Of a stretch of 64,000 nucleotides of DNA, positions 17,833 through 25,593 are shown in pieces; position 1 is the first letter of the stretch, and every line of letters starts with the position of its first letter. Position numbers and translations under genes: made by a program. The stretch covers positions 1-64,000 of the forward strand of contig NZ_CAMAPC010000010.1 in assembly GCF_945859825.1 (NCBI RefSeq). The letters run 5' to 3'. The DNA comes from Pseudoalteromonas holothuriae (GTDB lineage Bacteria > Pseudomonadota > Gammaproteobacteria > Enterobacterales > Alteromonadaceae). Below the pieces are notes generated by a model. That model saw only the letters and a program-made list of their open reading frames with translations. It was not told the origin of the DNA and made no database searches.

Positions 17833-17853
17833 AGCGCCTTAAGGGCGCTTTTT
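17833..17853 (+). terminator. Intrinsic terminator of the chemoreceptor gene
   Basis: AGCGCC/GGCGCT stem with a 5-base loop followed by a T-run. Confidence 0.85.
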
Positions 17854-18000
17854 ATTGACTTTTTCTTTTAAAATACACGACACAAATATAAAAACCCTGT
17901 CGCTAAATGATATACTGGTCAGCCTAAGTATTTTAGTGCTGCAAAGCGACTGGCGCAAATGCTGGTGGTGATTCAAACTTTAAAATGAGTATAGTAGCTT

Positions 18001-18336
18001 ATGTTATTCCCTCCTTGCCCAAAATGTCAGTCTGAATATGTATATCAAGATCAAAATAACCTCGTATGCCCAGAGTGTGCACATGAATGGGACCCATCAG
18101 AAATTAAAGAAGAGCAGTTGCTGCGCGTCAAAGACGCAAATGGAACCTTATTGTCTGACGGTGACAAAGTGACCATTGTAAAAGATCTCAAAATTAAAGG
18201 CAGTTCACAAGTGATTAAAATTGGCACCAAGGCCCTAGTAAGGCGAGTTTTAGATAAAAAAGATCATGAACTAGATTGCAAAGTAGATGGGGTAGGTGAA
18301 ATGATGGTGACTGCAAAGTTCGTGAAAAAGGCATGA
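18001..18336 (+). CDS. yjdM: YjdM (PhnA-type) zinc-ribbon protein
   Basis: 111 residues, the same length as the E. coli protein. The N-terminal zinc ribbon CPKCQSEY...CPECAHEW is followed by the PhnA/YjdM domain (VKDANGTLLSDGD, VTIVKDLKIKGSS, IKIGTKA). Despite the old name phnA it is not phosphonoacetate hydrolase, and its role is unsettled. It is transcribed with, or just before, a DUF1330-like gene 88 bases downstream. Confidence 0.93.
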   Translation: MLFPPCPKCQSEYVYQDQNNLVCPECAHEWDPSEIKEEQLLRVKDANGTLLSDGDKVTIVKDLKIKGSSQVIKIGTKALVRRVLDKKDHELDCKVDGVGEMMVTAKFVKKA

Positions 18337-18424
18337 CCTTGGTTCATAACTTCCAGTTTTGTTAATGTTTGATATCGAAGAAAAATATCAACACCCATGT
18401 TCATAAAGTGAAGGAGCTAGAACT

Positions 18425-18727
18425 ATGTATGAAATGTTAGTAGGTTTGGAGGTTTCAGATAATGAAATTTATGCGCAATATAGAGCGGCCATGAAGCCTA
18501 TTTTAGCCACCTTTGAAGGGGCTTTTGGGTATGATTTTATGGTGTCAGAGGTGTTACTCTCACAAGTAAGTGAACCAATAAATCGTGTTTTCACAATTAA
18601 CTTCCCAACTCAGCTATCAGCCAATAATTTTTTTGAAGATAATGACTATCAAAGTATTAAGAGTCAGTATTTTGAAGCATCAGTACGTAATACGGTGATT
18701 ATTGCCAGCTACGAAAAACAAGCTTAG
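18425..18727 (+). CDS. DUF1330-like small protein
   Basis: 100 residues with a dimeric ferredoxin-like (alpha-beta barrel) pattern: MLVGLEVSDNEIYAQYRAAM at the start and NVIIASYEKQ-like final strand (TVIIASYEKQ). AAGGAG lies eight bases before the ATG. The resemblance to DUF1330 is moderate and the function is unknown. It ends 84 bases before the convergent tusE. Confidence 0.7.
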   Translation: MYEMLVGLEVSDNEIYAQYRAAMKPILATFEGAFGYDFMVSEVLLSQVSEPINRVFTINFPTQLSANNFFEDNDYQSIKSQYFEASVRNTVIIASYEKQA

Positions 18728-18811
18728 TAGCTCTGTATCGTTCACATGGATAGTAATTCTAGCGGACCAGAATGAAAAACTGTGTGAACGACATTTGGGG
18801 TGCCTAAGAGA

Positions 18812-19141
18812 CTAAATACATCTTGCAGGCTTGGGTAAGCCAGCAATTTTAGTTGCTTGTTTTGCCGGGCCTTTTGGAAATAGTTTATATAAATACATAC
18901 TGTTTCCTTTATCTTCACCAAGCTTTTTGGCCATTGCTTTTACTAACATGCGTATTGCTGGGCTGGTATTATATTCTTCGTAAAAATCGCGAACAAAATT
19001 GACTACTTCCCAATGAGCTTCACTTAGAGTTATGCCTTCTTGCTCTGCAATAATGGGTGCGAGTTCTTTGTGCCATTTCGTGTGGTCAAGTAAATAGCCT
19101 TGACTATCTGTATCGATTGTTTGATTGTTAAATTCTATCAT
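18812..19141 (-). CDS. tusE: Sulfur relay protein TusE (DsrC family)
   Basis: 109 residues. DsrC-family features are [25 protein letters not shown], split here as [10 protein letters not shown] and [16 protein letters not shown], then [14 protein letters not shown] and a C-terminal GLPKPARCI with the reactive penultimate cysteine (Cys108, as in E. coli). It receives persulfide from TusBCD and passes it to MnmA for 2-thiouridine at tRNA position 34. It is the last gene of the tusDCBE operon, four bases after tusB. Confidence 0.95.
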   Translation of the reverse strand: MIEFNNQTIDTDSQGYLLDHTKWHKELAPIIAEQEGITLSEAHWEVVNFVRDFYEEYNTSPAIRMLVKAMAKKLGEDKGNSMYLYKLFPKGPAKQATKIAGLPKPARCI

Positions 19142-19144
19142 TTA

Positions 19145-19417
19145 TTACCAACTTATTGATTTTTTTGCGTTATCAATAAGTTCTACCCATTTGATATCAC
19201 TGATTAAGTTAATCTTATTTTTAGGAATGATGCCTCTCGCGACAGCGCAGTTTGTTAGCATAAAATGTTGACCCGGCAATTCGCTATAGCGTTGGTGGTC
19301 GTAACAAGCATCCCCAATAAGCACAATTACATCTTCATTGGTTATAAGATGCTCTAAGTTTAAGTTTTGATAGTAAGCAGCAGGCTTAGCGAGTAAGTGT
19401 ACAGTTTCAAGAGTCAT
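19145..19417 (-). CDS. tusB: Sulfur relay protein TusB (DsrH family)
   Basis: 90 residues, of DsrH length, with LHLLAKPA-like start (TVHLLAKPA), VIVLIGDACY and a final SDIKWVELIDNAKKSISW, typical of TusB. With TusC and TusD it forms the hexameric sulfur carrier between TusA and TusE. Its ATG overlaps the tusC stop by four bases, indicating translational coupling. Confidence 0.88.
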   Translation of the reverse strand: MTLETVHLLAKPAAYYQNLNLEHLITNEDVIVLIGDACYDHQRYSELPGQHFMLTNCAVARGIIPKNKINLISDIKWVELIDNAKKSISW

Positions 19418-19770
19418 AAGTTCACCACAAAGTTTTGCTGCTGTAAAAGTTGCTGCTGTTGCTGTTTATTAAGCGCAATTACTGCAATATTTAATTGCTG
19501 CTCGTCTAGTTGATATTTCTCCATGGCGTCTGCGCAAACATACACTTGTTCAATATCATATATCTCTAGTGTTTTGATGGCTTTAAAATAGTCTTTTAGC
19601 CCAATATGGCTTGCTGATTGAGGCTTTTTTAAAGCCAGCACCGCGCTATCTAATAACAGCCATGATATGTTTTGATCTATTGCTGCATATATTAATGCGG
19701 TGTCTAATGCATCGCGTATTTTTTGTCTATCAAATGGGCTGGTTGTACTGATAACTAATACATTTTTCAT
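19414..19770 (-). CDS. tusC: Sulfur relay protein TusC (DsrF family)
   Basis: 118 residues from the ATG at 19770, which overlaps the tusD stop as ATGA; a longer frame to 19785 is not needed. TusC features: VLVISTTSPFDRQKIRDALD and IGLKDYFKAIKTLEIYDIEQ, each reading the DsrF core. The end is unusually glutamine-rich (QQQQQLLQQQ), probably a local low-complexity expansion. It forms a complex with TusB and TusD. Confidence 0.9.
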   Translation of the reverse strand: MKNVLVISTTSPFDRQKIRDALDTALIYAAIDQNISWLLLDSAVLALKKPQSASHIGLKDYFKAIKTLEIYDIEQVYVCADAMEKYQLDEQQLNIAVIALNKQQQQQLLQQQNFVVNL

Positions 19771-20120
19771 TTGAATTGCACCCATTTATCGGCTTTGGCG
19801 CTTAACATAGCAAATTCAGCCAATCCAGCCACTTTGAATAGCCCTGTATTTTTAACATCTATTGCGCGTTTTTCAGCGGCTGTAACACATAATAACAAAG
19901 TAATATCTAAGTCAGCGAGTGCTTGCCATGTAGCCTGAACATTTAGTTCGTCAGAAGAAAGTTGTAAATACTGGGATGCGTGATTGACGGCATCTTGGTA
20001 TAGAAAAATACAGTCAATTTGGTGACCGCCTTGTATTGCGCTATGCGCAAAGCGAGATAGTTGCTGTAAGCAGTTATGATCTGCAATATCGCTATGTAAA
20101 GATAAAACAAATTTACTCAA
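19767..20120 (-). CDS. tusD: Sulfurtransferase TusD (DsrE family)
   Basis: 117 residues, somewhat shorter than E. coli TusD. The DsrE fold is visible, and the active cysteine lies at residue 78 (LLLCVTAAEKR), the same number as in E. coli. It accepts sulfur from TusA and hands it on through TusBC to TusE. It is the first gene of the four-gene operon; a terminator from the upstream BI-1-type gene lies just ahead of it. Confidence 0.9.
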   Translation of the reverse strand: MSKFVLSLHSDIADHNCLQQLSRFAHSAIQGGHQIDCIFLYQDAVNHASQYLQLSSDELNVQATWQALADLDITLLLCVTAAEKRAIDVKNTGLFKVAGLAEFAMLSAKADKWVQFK

Positions 20121-20131
20121 AAAATGACCAT

Positions 20132-20155
20132 AAAAAAAGCCCCATAATGGGGCTT
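20132..20155 (-). terminator. Intrinsic terminator of the yccA-like gene
   Basis: On the minus strand AAGCCCC/GGGGCTT with a 5-base loop, followed by seven T in all. Confidence 0.88.
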
Positions 20156-20175
20156 AGTTTACCAGATATGACTGG

Positions 20176-20841
20176 TTAGTCATCATTTGCGCCTAAAAGA
20201 GCAAGTAATGAAGTAAATAAATTATAAATGCTAAGGTACAAGCCAACCGTTGCTAACACATAATTGGTCTCACCACCGTTGATGATACGGCTTGTATCAT
20301 AAAGGATGAAGCCTGACATTATTAGTACAACAGCAGCATTAAGTGCCATAAAAGCGATACTACTTCCAATAAATAGGTTTACTAAGCTTGCTATAACCAC
20401 AACGATTAAACCAACCGTTAAAAAGCCACCCATGAAAGAGAAGTCTTTTTTAGTAGTTAGTGCATATGCAGATAAACCAAAGAAAATTAAAGCAGTTGAA
20501 CCCAAAGCTTGCATGATTAACATGCCACCATTTGGCATAGCTGCATAATGGTTAAGTAGAGGTCCTAAGCCAAAGCCCATAATACCTGTAAATAAGAAAA
20601 CTAAGCCAACCGCAGAAGATGAATTTGCTTTTTTGTGAATTACAAAAATTAAACCCAGACCAACGAGTGAGCATATTATGCCAGTAAAGCGTGGTAATGC
20701 CATTGTCATTGAAATTCCGGCAGTGATGGCACTGAATGCCAATGTCATTGCCAAAAGAAAGTATGTATTCTTTAATACTTTGTTAGTTTCAATGGTCGAC
20801 ATTGCCGGTTGAGCAGTATCGTACGAGTGATTGAACGCCAT
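20176..20841 (-). CDS. yccA: BI-1 family inner-membrane protein (YccA-like)
   Basis: 221 residues from the ATG at 20841, preceded by AAGGAGT; E. coli YccA has 219. Seven hydrophobic helices cover residues 30-215, with the family sequence near the end (ALNAAVVLIMSGFILYDTSR and NYVLATVGLYLSIYNLFTSL). In E. coli YccA is a substrate and modulator of the FtsH protease. It adjoins tusE and a tRNA-Ser(UGA) in E. coli too, so the neighbourhood is conserved. It is transcribed divergently from the tRNA pair. Confidence 0.9.
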   Translation of the reverse strand: MAFNHSYDTAQPAMSTIETNKVLKNTYFLLAMTLAFSAITAGISMTMALPRFTGIICSLVGLGLIFVIHKKANSSSAVGLVFLFTGIMGFGLGPLLNHYAAMPNGGMLIMQALGSTALIFFGLSAYALTTKKDFSFMGGFLTVGLIVVVIASLVNLFIGSSIAFMALNAAVVLIMSGFILYDTSRIINGGETNYVLATVGLYLSIYNLFTSLLALLGANDD

Positions 20842-21038
20842 GGTTAAACTCCTTAGTGAGCAAATGTTCCAATAATTAAACTGAGTTAAGATTACCAAGA
20901 GTTATATGGTTCGGCAAACATTGTCGATCAAATAGAGTCGTGAAATTGGCAAAAGTTCCCTTAGATGTCAAAAGTTGCTTTACATTTGAGCAAATGTGAG
21001 GTTTTTTGAACACTTGAACTTTTTTTTGCAAAAAAAGC

Positions 21039-21067
21039 TTCACATTATCGATTGGATTCTCTAATAT
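21039..21067 (+). promoter_or_regulatory. Sigma-70-type promoter of the tRNA-Ser pair
   Basis: TTCACA at 21039, 17-base spacer, TAATAT at 21062, then a GC-rich discriminator (GCTCCGCTGCG). No second promoter is obvious between the two tRNAs, so they are probably one transcript. Confidence 0.7.
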
Positions 21068-21079
21068 TCGCTCCGCTGC

Positions 21080-21170
21080 GGAGAGATGGCTGAGTGGTCG
21101 AAAGCACCGGTCTTGAAAACCGGCAAGGGTTTGTAGCCCTTCTAGGGTTCAAATCCCTATCTCTCCGCCA
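21080..21170 (+). tRNA. serT: tRNA-Ser (anticodon UGA), CCA encoded, first of a pair
   Basis: 88 bases plus CCA. The sequence is identical to the genes at 14218 and 21214, with the same acceptor stem, TGA anticodon, long variable arm and T-loop. Its position beside the yccA-like gene matches that of serT in E. coli. Confidence 0.97.
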
Positions 21171-21213
21171 CTAATTATTTATGCAGCATTATTATGGTGT
21201 GTATTACAAATTT

Positions 21214-21304
21214 GGAGAGATGGCTGAGTGGTCGAAAGCACCGGTCTTGAAAACCGGCAAGGGTTTGTAGCCCTTCTAGGGTTCAAATCCCTATCTCTCC
21301 GCCA
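21214..21304 (+). tRNA. tRNA-Ser (anticodon UGA), CCA encoded, second of a pair
   Basis: An identical copy 43 bases after the preceding tRNA; the spacer is AT-rich and unrelated to the other flanks. A terminator follows directly. Confidence 0.97.
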
Positions 21305-21320
21305 CTATTCTTTGAATAGC

Positions 21321-21351
21321 AAACCGCTGAACATATCAGCGGTTTTTTTTT
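21321..21351 (+). terminator. Intrinsic terminator of the tRNA-Ser pair
   Basis: AAACCGCTGA/TCAGCGGTTT ten-base stem with a 5-base loop and a run of more than eight T. Confidence 0.93.
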
Positions 21352-21448
21352 GCTTAAATTTTGCTGATTGTAGACCAAAGTCCACTAGTTAATATATTAA
21401 TATGTTGCAATCTAATTGGTGGTTTATTTACTTGAGTTTACAGCTGCT

Positions 21449-21823
21449 ATGAAACTAAAAATCGCTAAGTGTGTCTTGTTATCCCTGCTTTCTCCTGTAT
21501 TTGTTGGGTGTGTATTAGGTCTGTACTTTACTGTCACAAATGCTGGTGCAGGCATAAATGTATTTATCAGTATGGTCGCGATTGCAATTTCTAATGCCTA
21601 CATAGTGGGTTTGTCGATGGCCGTGTTTGTGGTGCCAGGGTATTGGTTTTTACATAAAAATAGTAAGGTACGCTTCGATATGATACTCATGCTAGGTATG
21701 TTGGGAGGCGCAGTATTTAGCTATGTTTTCTCAGCTAAAGAGGGCGGTGCACTGCTTATCAATACGATAATGGCAACTTTAGCAGCAGGCTTGTTTTTAT
21801 ATGGGCTAAGACGTTTCGCATAA
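21449..21823 (+). CDS. Hypothetical inner-membrane protein
   Basis: 124 residues from ATG 21449; a longer frame from TTG 21416 has no support. Four hydrophobic helices: about 4-28 (KCVLLSLLSPVFVGCVLGLY), 38-62, 72-90 and 98-118. The family is not recognised; the pattern of four helices with short loops is common in small uncharacterised membrane proteins. It stands alone between the tRNA pair and msrC. Confidence 0.7.
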   Translation: MKLKIAKCVLLSLLSPVFVGCVLGLYFTVTNAGAGINVFISMVAIAISNAYIVGLSMAVFVVPGYWFLHKNSKVRFDMILMLGMLGGAVFSYVFSAKEGGALLINTIMATLAAGLFLYGLRRFA

Positions 21824-21964
21824 GTTAGCAGCTGTAAGCTGCTCTATATTTAGCCAAGTAGCACTATATTTACGGATATTTAATACTTTTTCGCCAGAAA
21901 AGGTTTCAATTAATTCTTTGAAAGAGTACCTTAGACTTTTGTATGTTGTAACGTGATTTAGTAG

Positions 21965-22426
21965 ATGCAAAAGCAAGATTTTTATCAGTCACTCACAAAG
22001 CAAGCTCAAGCGTTAATTAGTGGTGAAAGCAATGTGATTGCCAATATGGCAAACTTAAGCGCGTTGTTGTTTACGTCTTTAGAAGACATAAACTGGGCGG
22101 GCTTTTATTTTGTTGATAGTCCACAAGAGTTGGTGTTAGGTCCTTTTCAGGGCAACCCAGCTTGTATCCGTATTCCTATGGGTAGAGGTGTTTGTGGCAG
22201 CGCTGCATACTCTAAAAAGACCCAGTTAGTAGAGGATGTGCATGCCTTTGATGGGCATATTGCGTGTGACGCCGCGTCAAACTCAGAAATAGTGATCCCT
22301 GTATTTAAAAACGGTGAAGTATTTGCTGTTTTAGATATCGATAGTCCGAGTTTATCTCGATTTGATGAGTCGGACAAAAACGGTCTTGAAAAATTAGTGA
22401 AAAGCTTTGAGTTGACACTATCGTGA
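21965..22426 (+). CDS. msrC: Free methionine-(R)-sulfoxide reductase (GAF domain)
   Basis: 153 residues, a single GAF domain. Family hallmarks: INWAGFYF, LGPFQGNPACIRIPMGRGVC and HIACDAASNSEIVIPV; the three conserved cysteines lie in NPACIRI, GRGVCG and HIACD. It reduces free methionine-R-sulfoxide with thioredoxin. The stop overlaps the next gene by four bases, and proQ and prc follow, as the orthologous yebR lies near proQ-prc in enterobacteria. Confidence 0.93.
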   Translation: MQKQDFYQSLTKQAQALISGESNVIANMANLSALLFTSLEDINWAGFYFVDSPQELVLGPFQGNPACIRIPMGRGVCGSAAYSKKTQLVEDVHAFDGHIACDAASNSEIVIPVFKNGEVFAVLDIDSPSLSRFDESDKNGLEKLVKSFELTLS

Positions 22427-22704
22427 AAGACTTATTAAACGTACAAGATTACTTGTTCTCAATTGCCGATGTAGGTGATTGGGAAGGTGAAGAAGAACAT
22501 GTTGCCGAAACTTTAAATGAGCTTATTCATTTCGCTTGGCAGCAGTTACCAGATGATCTCGAGTGTGAAATCATCGATAATTTAATCAACGGTATTTGGG
22601 AACATCTTCGTGGTGATTTAGCTTTACTAGAAGCTGAATTTGAAGAGTTAACAGACTGGGTAATACACTATATCCAATCATCATTAGATGAACAGAAGTC
22701 ATAA
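22423..22704 (+). CDS. Small acidic protein between msrC and proQ
   Basis: 93 residues from a GTG overlapping the msrC stop, so probably translationally coupled. It is strongly acidic (DWEGEEEHVAETLNELIHF and LLEAEFEELTDW), with three or four predicted amphipathic helices, no membrane segment and one cysteine. I do not recognise the family; given its place twelve bases ahead of proQ it might affect RNA binding or simply be a conserved hypothetical of this order. Confidence 0.75.
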   Translation: MKDLLNVQDYLFSIADVGDWEGEEEHVAETLNELIHFAWQQLPDDLECEIIDNLINGIWEHLRGDLALLEAEFEELTDWVIHYIQSSLDEQKS

Positions 22705-22716
22705 ATAGGTTCAAAC

Positions 22717-23367
22717 ATGGAAACCACAAACAAGCTAAAAGATATTAATGAGGTTCTGGATTTTTTATATTCAGAGTTTCCTCAGTGTTTTAAACAAAAA
22801 GATGGTATTAAGCCATTAAAGGTCGGTATTTTTAAAGATATCGCAGAGCGTATTGAAGGCTCAGAGAAAGTAAGTAAGACGCAGGTTCGTCAAGCATTGC
22901 GCAAATACACTTCTAATTGGCGTTATCTCGAAGCCGTGACAAAAAATGAATTTAGGATTGACTTAGATGGCAATGATGCCGAAAAAGTTGAACAAGAGCA
23001 TATTGAGCACGCACAAAAGGCGCTTGAAGAAAGCCGAGCTAAAATGGCTAAACGTAAGAAGCCACAGCGTCCTCGTCAGGACGGTGAAACAAAATCTTAC
23101 AAAAAGAAAGGTGCGCCTCATCCTCGTCAAGGCGATAAAAACGCTAGAGTTAATAAGAAGCCAGCGCCTCAGCAAGCTAAGCGTAATCCAGGAAAAGTTG
23201 AACCATTACCTGCTAACGAGGTCAAGGTTAATAACAAAGTAAAAGTTAAGTTAGGCCAAGCACTTGTAAATGCTACTATTACAGAAGTCAACAAAGAAGA
23301 AGTGCATGTTGAATTAGTAACTGGTATGCAAGTAAAAACTAAAGTTGATAGCCTATACATCGTTTAA
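22717..23367 (+). CDS. proQ: RNA chaperone ProQ
   Basis: 216 residues. The N-terminal FinO/ProQ domain (about 8-105) contains FPQCFKQKDGIKPLKVGIF and VRQALRKYTSNWRYLEAV. A basic, low-complexity linker with many Lys, Arg and Pro follows (about 110-170), then the Tudor-like C-terminal domain (KVKVKLGQALVNATITEV, ending KVDSLYIV). ProQ binds structured small RNAs and mRNA 3' ends. prc follows after eleven bases with its own AAGGA, the arrangement seen in E. coli. Confidence 0.95.
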   Translation: METTNKLKDINEVLDFLYSEFPQCFKQKDGIKPLKVGIFKDIAERIEGSEKVSKTQVRQALRKYTSNWRYLEAVTKNEFRIDLDGNDAEKVEQEHIEHAQKALEESRAKMAKRKKPQRPRQDGETKSYKKKGAPHPRQGDKNARVNKKPAPQQAKRNPGKVEPLPANEVKVNNKVKVKLGQALVNATITEVNKEEVHVELVTGMQVKTKVDSLYIV

Positions 23368-23378
23368 GGAGTTTGCGT

Positions 23379-25409
23379 ATGAGTAAAAAGTTGACACTCA
23401 TTCATGTTATCGCCGCGTTATTATCTGGAGCAGCATATGCTTCATCAAATACGGTTACAGAGAAGGATATTCCGGTGCTTGCGCCAGAAGCCCAACATAC
23501 AACGGCAAGCAAAAGAGTGACCAACCTATTTACTCGCCAACATTATAAACGATTTAGTTTTGATGACGCTTTGTCACAAGAGATCTTTAACCGTTATATC
23601 GACTCACTTGATTTTAACCGTTCGGTTTTTTTGCAAAGCGACATCAAACAGTTTGAAAAATTTCAAAAGCAATTTGATGATGCATTGAAAAGTGGTAAGT
23701 TAGAATTTGCTTACGAGCTATTCAATTTAAGTATGAAACGTCGATTTGAGCGTTTCCAATATGCACTTTCATTGCTTGAAAATGAAATGGTATTCGATAA
23801 GCCCGACAATTTTCACTATGACCGAGAAGATACCCAGTTTGCGACAAGTCAAGCAGAGTTAGATGAACATTGGCGTCAGCGAGTTAAATCTGATGCGTTA
23901 CGTTTGAAACTAACGGGTAAAGAGTGGAAAGAAATAAAAGAAATATTGGCTAAGCGTTACAACAATGCGTTGAAGCGGTTGGTACAAACTAATAGCGAAG
24001 ATGCATTTCAAATTGTGATGAATGCATTTGCGCGCAGTGTTGAAGCTCACACCTCTTATTTATCTCCCCGCAGAGCTGAACAGTTTAAAATGGATATGGA
24101 CCTTGAGCTTGAAGGTATTGGGGCTGTCTTAGGTTATGACGAAGATTATACTACCATTCGCTCATTAGTTCCTGGTGGACCTGCAGATAAATCCGATAAA
24201 ATTAAGCCTGAAGATCGAATTGTTGGTGTAGCACAAGATGGTGAAGAGTTTGTAGATGTAATTGGTTGGCGTCTAGATGATGTTGTGGATTTAATTAAAG
24301 GACCGAAAGGGACTAAAGTTAGGTTGCAATATTTGAAAGGGTCAGACACCCACGGCACACCAAAAGTAGTTGAAATTGTGCGAGACAAAATTCGCTTAGA
24401 AGATAGAGCTGCAAAATCGGAAGTATTTGAAGCTAAGTACTCAGACCTAACGAGTAAAATTGGTGTAATTGAAATACCAAGCTTTTACAATAACTTGTCC
24501 AAAGACGTAAAAGTTGAAATCACCAAACTGAAAGAACAAAAAGTTGATGGTATCGTTATTGACTTACGCCAAAATGGTGGTGGTTCACTGTATGAGGCAA
24601 CGCAGTTAACAGGGTTATTTATCGACCAAGGGCCTGTGGTGCAAATTCATACAGCTTATAATCGTGTGGAAGAGCAAAAAGACCGTGACGGCATTACATT
24701 TTATGATGGTCCAATGACAGTTCTTGTTGATAGATATAGTGCCTCAGCATCTGAGATATTTGCTGCGGCTATTCAAGATTACGGTCGTGGAGTCGTGATT
24801 GGCGAACAAACCTTCGGTAAAGGTACTGTTCAACAGCATCGTGGGTTAAGTAAAAACTATGACTTATTTAGTAATGCACTTGGCAGTGTGACTTATACCA
24901 TTGCTAAGTTTTATCGTATTAATGGCGGCAGTACACAAAATAAAGGGGTAGTCCCAGATGTGCTATTACCTTCAGCAATAGAGCCTGAAGAGTGGGGGGA
25001 AAGCCAAGAAGACAATGCGCTCCCTTGGGATAGCATAAAAAGAGCACGTTATAGCAGTTTAGATAATTTAAAACCTGTTGTTGAGTATTTGCAATCTAAG
25101 CATATTGCGCGTGTCAAAGTTGAGCCTGAATTTAAATACGTTTATGATGATATTGCCCGCTACAAAGAACAAAAAGATGAAAAGAAAATATCTTTGGTTG
25201 AAGCGCAAAGATTGAAAGAGCGAGATGAAGCAAAGCTTCGTTCGTTAACTCGAAATAACGAGCGTTTAAAACGATTAGGTAAGGAACCAGTTGAGAACTT
25301 AGATGACTTACCAGATATTTTATCAGAGTTAGACCCATATTTAGAAGAAGCTGCACTGATAACTCAAGATCTTATTTCATTTGGTCGGTTAGCGAAAAAT
25401 GATGTTTAA
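23379..25409 (+). CDS. prc: Tail-specific periplasmic protease Prc (Tsp)
   Basis: 676 residues from the ATG at 23379, eight bases after AAGGA; the TTG at 23373 is too close to that site. A signal peptide (LIHVIAALLSGAAYA) leads to an N-terminal helical domain, a PDZ domain at about 235-330 (LEGIGAVLGYDEDY, then VPGGPADKSDKIKPEDRIVG) and an S41 protease core. The catalytic Ser456 (YSASASEIF) and Lys481 (FGKGTVQ) are 25 apart as in the family. It trims C-termini of periplasmic and lipoprotein substrates, including peptidoglycan-related enzymes. A terminator ends the msrC-proQ-prc transcript. Confidence 0.96.
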   Translation: MSKKLTLIHVIAALLSGAAYASSNTVTEKDIPVLAPEAQHTTASKRVTNLFTRQHYKRFSFDDALSQEIFNRYIDSLDFNRSVFLQSDIKQFEKFQKQFDDALKSGKLEFAYELFNLSMKRRFERFQYALSLLENEMVFDKPDNFHYDREDTQFATSQAELDEHWRQRVKSDALRLKLTGKEWKEIKEILAKRYNNALKRLVQTNSEDAFQIVMNAFARSVEAHTSYLSPRRAEQFKMDMDLELEGIGAVLGYDEDYTTIRSLVPGGPADKSDKIKPEDRIVGVAQDGEEFVDVIGWRLDDVVDLIKGPKGTKVRLQYLKGSDTHGTPKVVEIVRDKIRLEDRAAKSEVFEAKYSDLTSKIGVIEIPSFYNNLSKDVKVEITKLKEQKVDGIVIDLRQNGGGSLYEATQLTGLFIDQGPVVQIHTAYNRVEEQKDRDGITFYDGPMTVLVDRYSASASEIFAAAIQDYGRGVVIGEQTFGKGTVQQHRGLSKNYDLFSNALGSVTYTIAKFYRINGGSTQNKGVVPDVLLPSAIEPEEWGESQEDNALPWDSIKRARYSSLDNLKPVVEYLQSKHIARVKVEPEFKYVYDDIARYKEQKDEKKISLVEAQRLKERDEAKLRSLTRNNERLKRLGKEPVENLDDLPDILSELDPYLEEAALITQDLISFGRLAKNDV

Positions 25410-25430
25410 AAATCGCTCAATATCGATATA

Positions 25431-25455
25431 AAAAGGCGCTACGGCGCCTTTTTTG
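25431..25455 (+). terminator. Intrinsic terminator of prc
   Basis: AAAAGGCGC/GCGCCTTTT stem with a TACG tetraloop, followed by T's. Confidence 0.92.
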
Positions 25456-25562
25456 TTACGACTTGCGCTACGAATTTGCTATTATCCACGCCAGTAATTT
25501 TACGAATAACAAGATTAGGTCATTACCATAGCCCCAGGGGTTGTGCGTAAAAATAATAATAA

Positions 25563-25578
25563 GCATGAATATTCATGC
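25563..25578. promoter_or_regulatory. Perfect 16-bp palindrome ahead of the NhaC gene
   Basis: GCATGAATATTCATGC ends two bases before the AGGAG ribosome site of the antiporter gene. It could be an operator or an mRNA hairpin hiding the ribosome site. It is not an ARG box, which needs four bases between the TGAAT and ATTCA halves. Confidence 0.5.
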
Positions 25579-25593
25579 ATAGGAGAGTTCAGT

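Noticed and set aside
18739..18790. CGTTCACA/TGTGAACG repeat between the DUF1330-like gene and tusE as a terminator
   Set aside because: The stem is only eight pairs around a 36-base loop and no T-run follows, so it was not listed as a feature.
14218..21304. Three equal 88-base units as a possible CRISPR or long repeat
   Set aside because: They are full tRNA-Ser genes; no regular repeat-spacer structure exists anywhere in the window.
25563..25578. ArgR binding box
   Set aside because: The halves TGAAT and ATTCA abut directly, whereas an ARG box needs about four bases between them; the neighbouring gene is not part of arginine metabolism.
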